From Urechis unicinctus (lineage: Eukaryota; Annelida; Polychaeta; Xenopneusta; Urechidae), in assembly GCA_034190875.2 (NCBI GenBank), contig CM067355.1:33797314-33861313 (forward strand): a stretch of DNA of 64,000 nucleotides, given 5' to 3'. Under the pieces are notes generated by a model, which was given only the letters and a program-made list of their open reading frames with translations, had not been told where the DNA came from and did not search any database. The position numbers and the translations under genes are program-made. Shown here piece after piece: positions 57,329 through 64,000 of the stretch (position 1 is the first letter of the stretch; the number at the start of each line of letters is the position of its first letter).

Positions 57329-58233
57329 AGAATATGTCGATCCAAAACATATAATTTTTCTAAATCAAATATTGGTGTAAAACGGACTATGGTGTTTATT
57401 TTACATAAATTGGAATAATTGCATAGCCTGACTCTAGGTCATGTTTTAGATTTCCTACACGGCAACTGACTTACGCCGGTCGATATATTTGATGAGAATG
57501 AAGTGACTTGTTGAAAGAAGATTGACACCTGATTCCTCAAAAAGGTAAGTCCACTTACTGTAACTATAACTTTTGCGGCGTTTGTTGTGAGATGTCTTAT
57601 GTTTTTGCTGAGTTTAAAAATTAATGACCTAATACTAGGAGCACTTATTTAACACCACAATCGGTCTTGCCGAGGCTACTTTGTTGGGGACTAGACACTA
57701 AAATCACATCTTCCACATTTGACTTGGAATGGGGTAGCCTCTAATGCGGTCAACAGCATTGTTGTCCATATATATCCGAAATATGTAGATTCAAAACATA
57801 TTATCTATTTGAATAATTATTGAAGCTACTGTCTTTTGGTGTACAACTGTCATTAGTGTTTATTTGTCATAAAAAACGATGTTTATGTTATCTGACTGCG
57901 TCTGATTTAGATTTCCGCACCCAACGGCAACTTACGCCCAGTAAGATAATTAACTGACTCGTTGAAAGAAGATCGACACCTGATTCCTCAAAAAGGTAAA
58001 ACAAACCTCCATAGTTTGTCAATAAGTGCGGTCCACCCATTCTAAATGTGCCTTTAGTGGTGTGTTTTTTCAGTTGTGTTATGTTTTTGTGTAGTTGAAA
58101 AATTAATGAGCACCTACCACGGGTACTAATTCAACCCCACAATTGATCCTCATGAGCCTACTTGGTCACGACTAGACAATTTAATAACATCTACCATATA
58201 TGTCTCGGAGTGATGTAATGCAGTCATCAGCGT

Positions 58234-58368
<135 letters not shown>

Positions 58369-59040
58369 GAATATGTAGATTCAAAACATAAATAAAAAAA
58401 TAATAATCATTAACACTATTCTCTTTTGGTGTCAAACGTGCAATGGTGTTTATTATTCATAAATTGGGATAATAACATTGTCTGACTCTGCGTCATATTT
58501 TAGATTTTCTCAACGGACGCTGGTCGAATTTATTTGATGAGAATCCACTGACTTGCTGAAGGTCAAAATATTTGATGAGAATCAACTGACTTGCTGAAAG
58601 AAGATCGACACCTGATTCCTCAAAAACGTAAAACAAACCTTCCTATTTTTGTCAATTAGTGCGATCAACCCTCTGTAAATGTGCCTTTTGTCGTGTGGTC
58701 TAGGGGATTTGATATTTTTATTCAGTTAGAAAAATGATGAGCACCCACCCCGGGTAATTATTTAACACCATAATTGATATTGCCGAGCCTACATGGTTGG
58801 GACAGCATTGCTATCCATATTCATCCGCCTTATAAAATAATCATTAAAACTTCTCTGTTTCGGTGTAAAACGGGCAATGGTGTTCAATACTTATAAATAA
58901 CGATGATTACATTATCTGACTGCGTCGTGTTTAAGATTTCCACATCCAACAGCGACTGACTTGCGCCGGGTCGAAATATTTGATGAGAATCAAGTGACTT
59001 GTTGAAAGAAGATTAACATCCCTTAATTCAAAAAGGTAAG

Positions 59041-59880
59041 ACAAACTTAATGTTTATCAATAAGCACTTTCAACTCCATTTTTGTAGTGTTTTGTGGGAG
59101 TTTTTGATCATTTACATAAGATGACTAAAATAAAGTCACCCCTTGATATTAGAATTTGAATGTAAATATGAACGCGCGTTCCCATAGTGTTCAGGTATTA
59201 TCGCTCAGTCTATTTCAGCATTGTATCATAGAAGCTGTAAGTTATAAAGTGCTACCTTGAAATATAAGCAATCGATCTGTGCAATCACTATAGATCAAAA
59301 CGGTGAACCGATCAGACTCGCTTTCTTGAATCACATGCCAACCGTTGAATTGAAAGAGTCATATAATAATATATTCATCACAGATTTTCATTGAATTTGC
59401 GCGATTGTGTTTCATTTTAAGCCTGCTTGCATCCGAGAAAATCGAATTATTTGATTATATAGTTCTACTTGTCTATCAGAGCTACCCAATACTCACATTT
59501 GCTTCCTTGTCAGCCCCCCGATAGCCGCATATCACAGGATTACCAGGCCTAACGTTTTTAACTGATGTAAGGTCAACCTGCCCTTCCAAGCCGTTGTGAA
59601 GTTTCAATCAACACCAATCTTCGACTTAACATTGCTAAAGAACCCCATTGACACATTGTCAACTAACTTTTAGATACACTCGCGATGCAACTGGTGGATT
59701 TTGAGTTAATGAAATATCTTTAAAGTAATTGTCTCGATCAGTACATTTTGAGGAAATGAAATATCTTCAAAGTAATTGTCTCGATTACTCAATGATACCA
59801 CCAGTGGCATCAACCTTGTACCATAATTTACTTATTCGGTGCCAAAGTCTGTATGCCAAGCCCTACTTGGGGTTTTTCCG
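59041..59880. other. Noncoding DNA
   Basis: A 25-base duplication (gaaatatctt-aaagtaattgtctcgat) occurs near 59709 and 59756. No gene recognised. Confidence 0.5.
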
Positions 59881-59884
59881 TGTG

Positions 59885-59920
59885 GGAGGGGGGGGGGTGG
59901 GGGGGGGTGGGGGTAGGGTG
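59885..59920 (+). repeat. G-rich tract, possible quadruplex
   Basis: Runs of G (10, 9, 5) separated by single T or A. A frame through it encoding Gly runs is an artefact. Confidence 0.85.
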
Positions 59921-60130
59921 TTCTGTAAAGTATACCCCATTTAGATCGGTATGATGTAGGACTGTGTAATACAGTCAACAATATTGAGGCCTAATTATTA
60001 TGAATTTGTAGATGTATAAATGACATTTGCAACATATTTCTTTTGGTCTAGAACTGACACAGGCATGTGTTACTTTTCAAACAGGTCGATTATATTATCT
60101 GGAACTAACTGCGTCATGTCTAGATTTCGC

Positions 60131-63477
<3,347 letters not shown>

Positions 63478-63504
63478 CTTTCATCCTCTCTCCCTCTCTA
63501 TCTC

Positions 63505-64000
63505 TCTCTACCATGTATGGATGGTGAGGGGAAGGGTGTGACTTCATTAGTAGTGAGGGTCTGCCGTGTATAGCATCATGGGGGAAAGGGTGTGACTTCA
63601 CAGGGAATGAGGATATGCCATAAATAGCAAGGTGGGGGAAAGGATGTGACTTCGCTAGGAATGAGGATCGGTCATACATAGGAGTGTGAGAGTAAGGGTG
63701 TGACTTCACTGGGAATGAGGATCTGCAATGTAGAGGCTTGTGAAGAAAAAGGTGTGACTTTATTCGGAATGAGGAGCTGCCATATATAGGATGGTGAGAA
63801 AAAGAGTGTGAAATCACTGAGATTAAGAATATGCCACATGATGGCACAGGAAAGGGTGTGACTTCACTGGGAATGAGGATATGCCATGAATAGGAGGTTG
63901 AGGGAAAGGGTGTGACATCACTGGGAATGAGGGTCTGCTATGTATGGCATCATGAGGAAATGGTGTGACTTCACTGGGAATGAGGATATGCCATGGATAG
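63505..64000 (+). repeat. About 56-bp minisatellite, runs off the window end
   Basis: About nine copies of a unit reading aagggtgtgacttcactggg, aatgaggatatgcca, and tataggatggtgag. It aligns with the 55-bp unit at 1660-3310 (shared gtgac-tca, gggaatgagga and gacggtgag-like words) on the same strand. The minus-strand frame across it is an artefact. Confidence 0.92.

Overview
The window is nuclear DNA of an animal, most likely a marine invertebrate and perhaps a mollusc. Genes are split by GT-AG introns, there is a CARD-NACHT innate immune receptor gene of the kind expanded in lophotrochozoans, and the sequence is rich in AT, microsatellites, minisatellites and transposable elements: Ngaro/DIRS, Ty3/gypsy, a LINE with RNase H, tRNA-derived SINEs and Polinton/Maverick-type DNA. 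The species cannot be fixed from sequence alone. Most of the window is noncoding or transposon-derived; no rRNA, intact tRNA, operon or CRISPR array was seen.

Layout. 1-1600: no gene. 1660-3310: 55-bp minisatellite. 3622-7260: 5' part of a CARD-NACHT (NLR-like) gene, whose first exon encodes a likely myristoylation/palmitoylation anchor. 8800-9835: 20-bp satellite-like array. 11224-22596: a nearly perfect palindromic DNA transposon flanked by a 6-bp duplication (GACGGG), carrying on each arm the 5' end of a gene with a Polinton-type DNA polymerase B N-terminal region and a small spliced orphan gene. A complete Ngaro retrotransposon (11472-16444) sits inside its left arm and is missing from the right arm. 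25691-26509: an LRR-like terminal exon with a poly(A) signal at 27235, possibly the distal end of the NLR gene, which would place both transposons in its intron.

32.3-37.8 kb is a graveyard: two minus-strand gypsy integrase remnants, a plus-strand gypsy gag-protease remnant and a broken polypeptide GalNAc-transferase copy with an internal coding repeat. 37.8-38.15 kb is a 70-bp tandem array. 42.1-43.2 kb is the 3' end of a LINE whose tail recurs at 27.4 and 34.25 kb. 45.1 kb has a tRNA-derived SINE, 46.4 kb a possible solo LTR, and 47.9-49.6 kb a second, truncated YR-retrotransposon gag-RT. From 44 to 60 kb there are dispersed and tandem unit duplications with exon-like borders, long (TA)n tracts, and a decayed capsid-like fragment at 56.6 kb. 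The last 600 bases hold a (TC)n tract and a minisatellite related to the one at the start.

The most unusual object is the palindromic Polinton-like element. It is bounded by one target-site duplication, so the palindrome was probably the integrating molecule and not a later genomic inversion.
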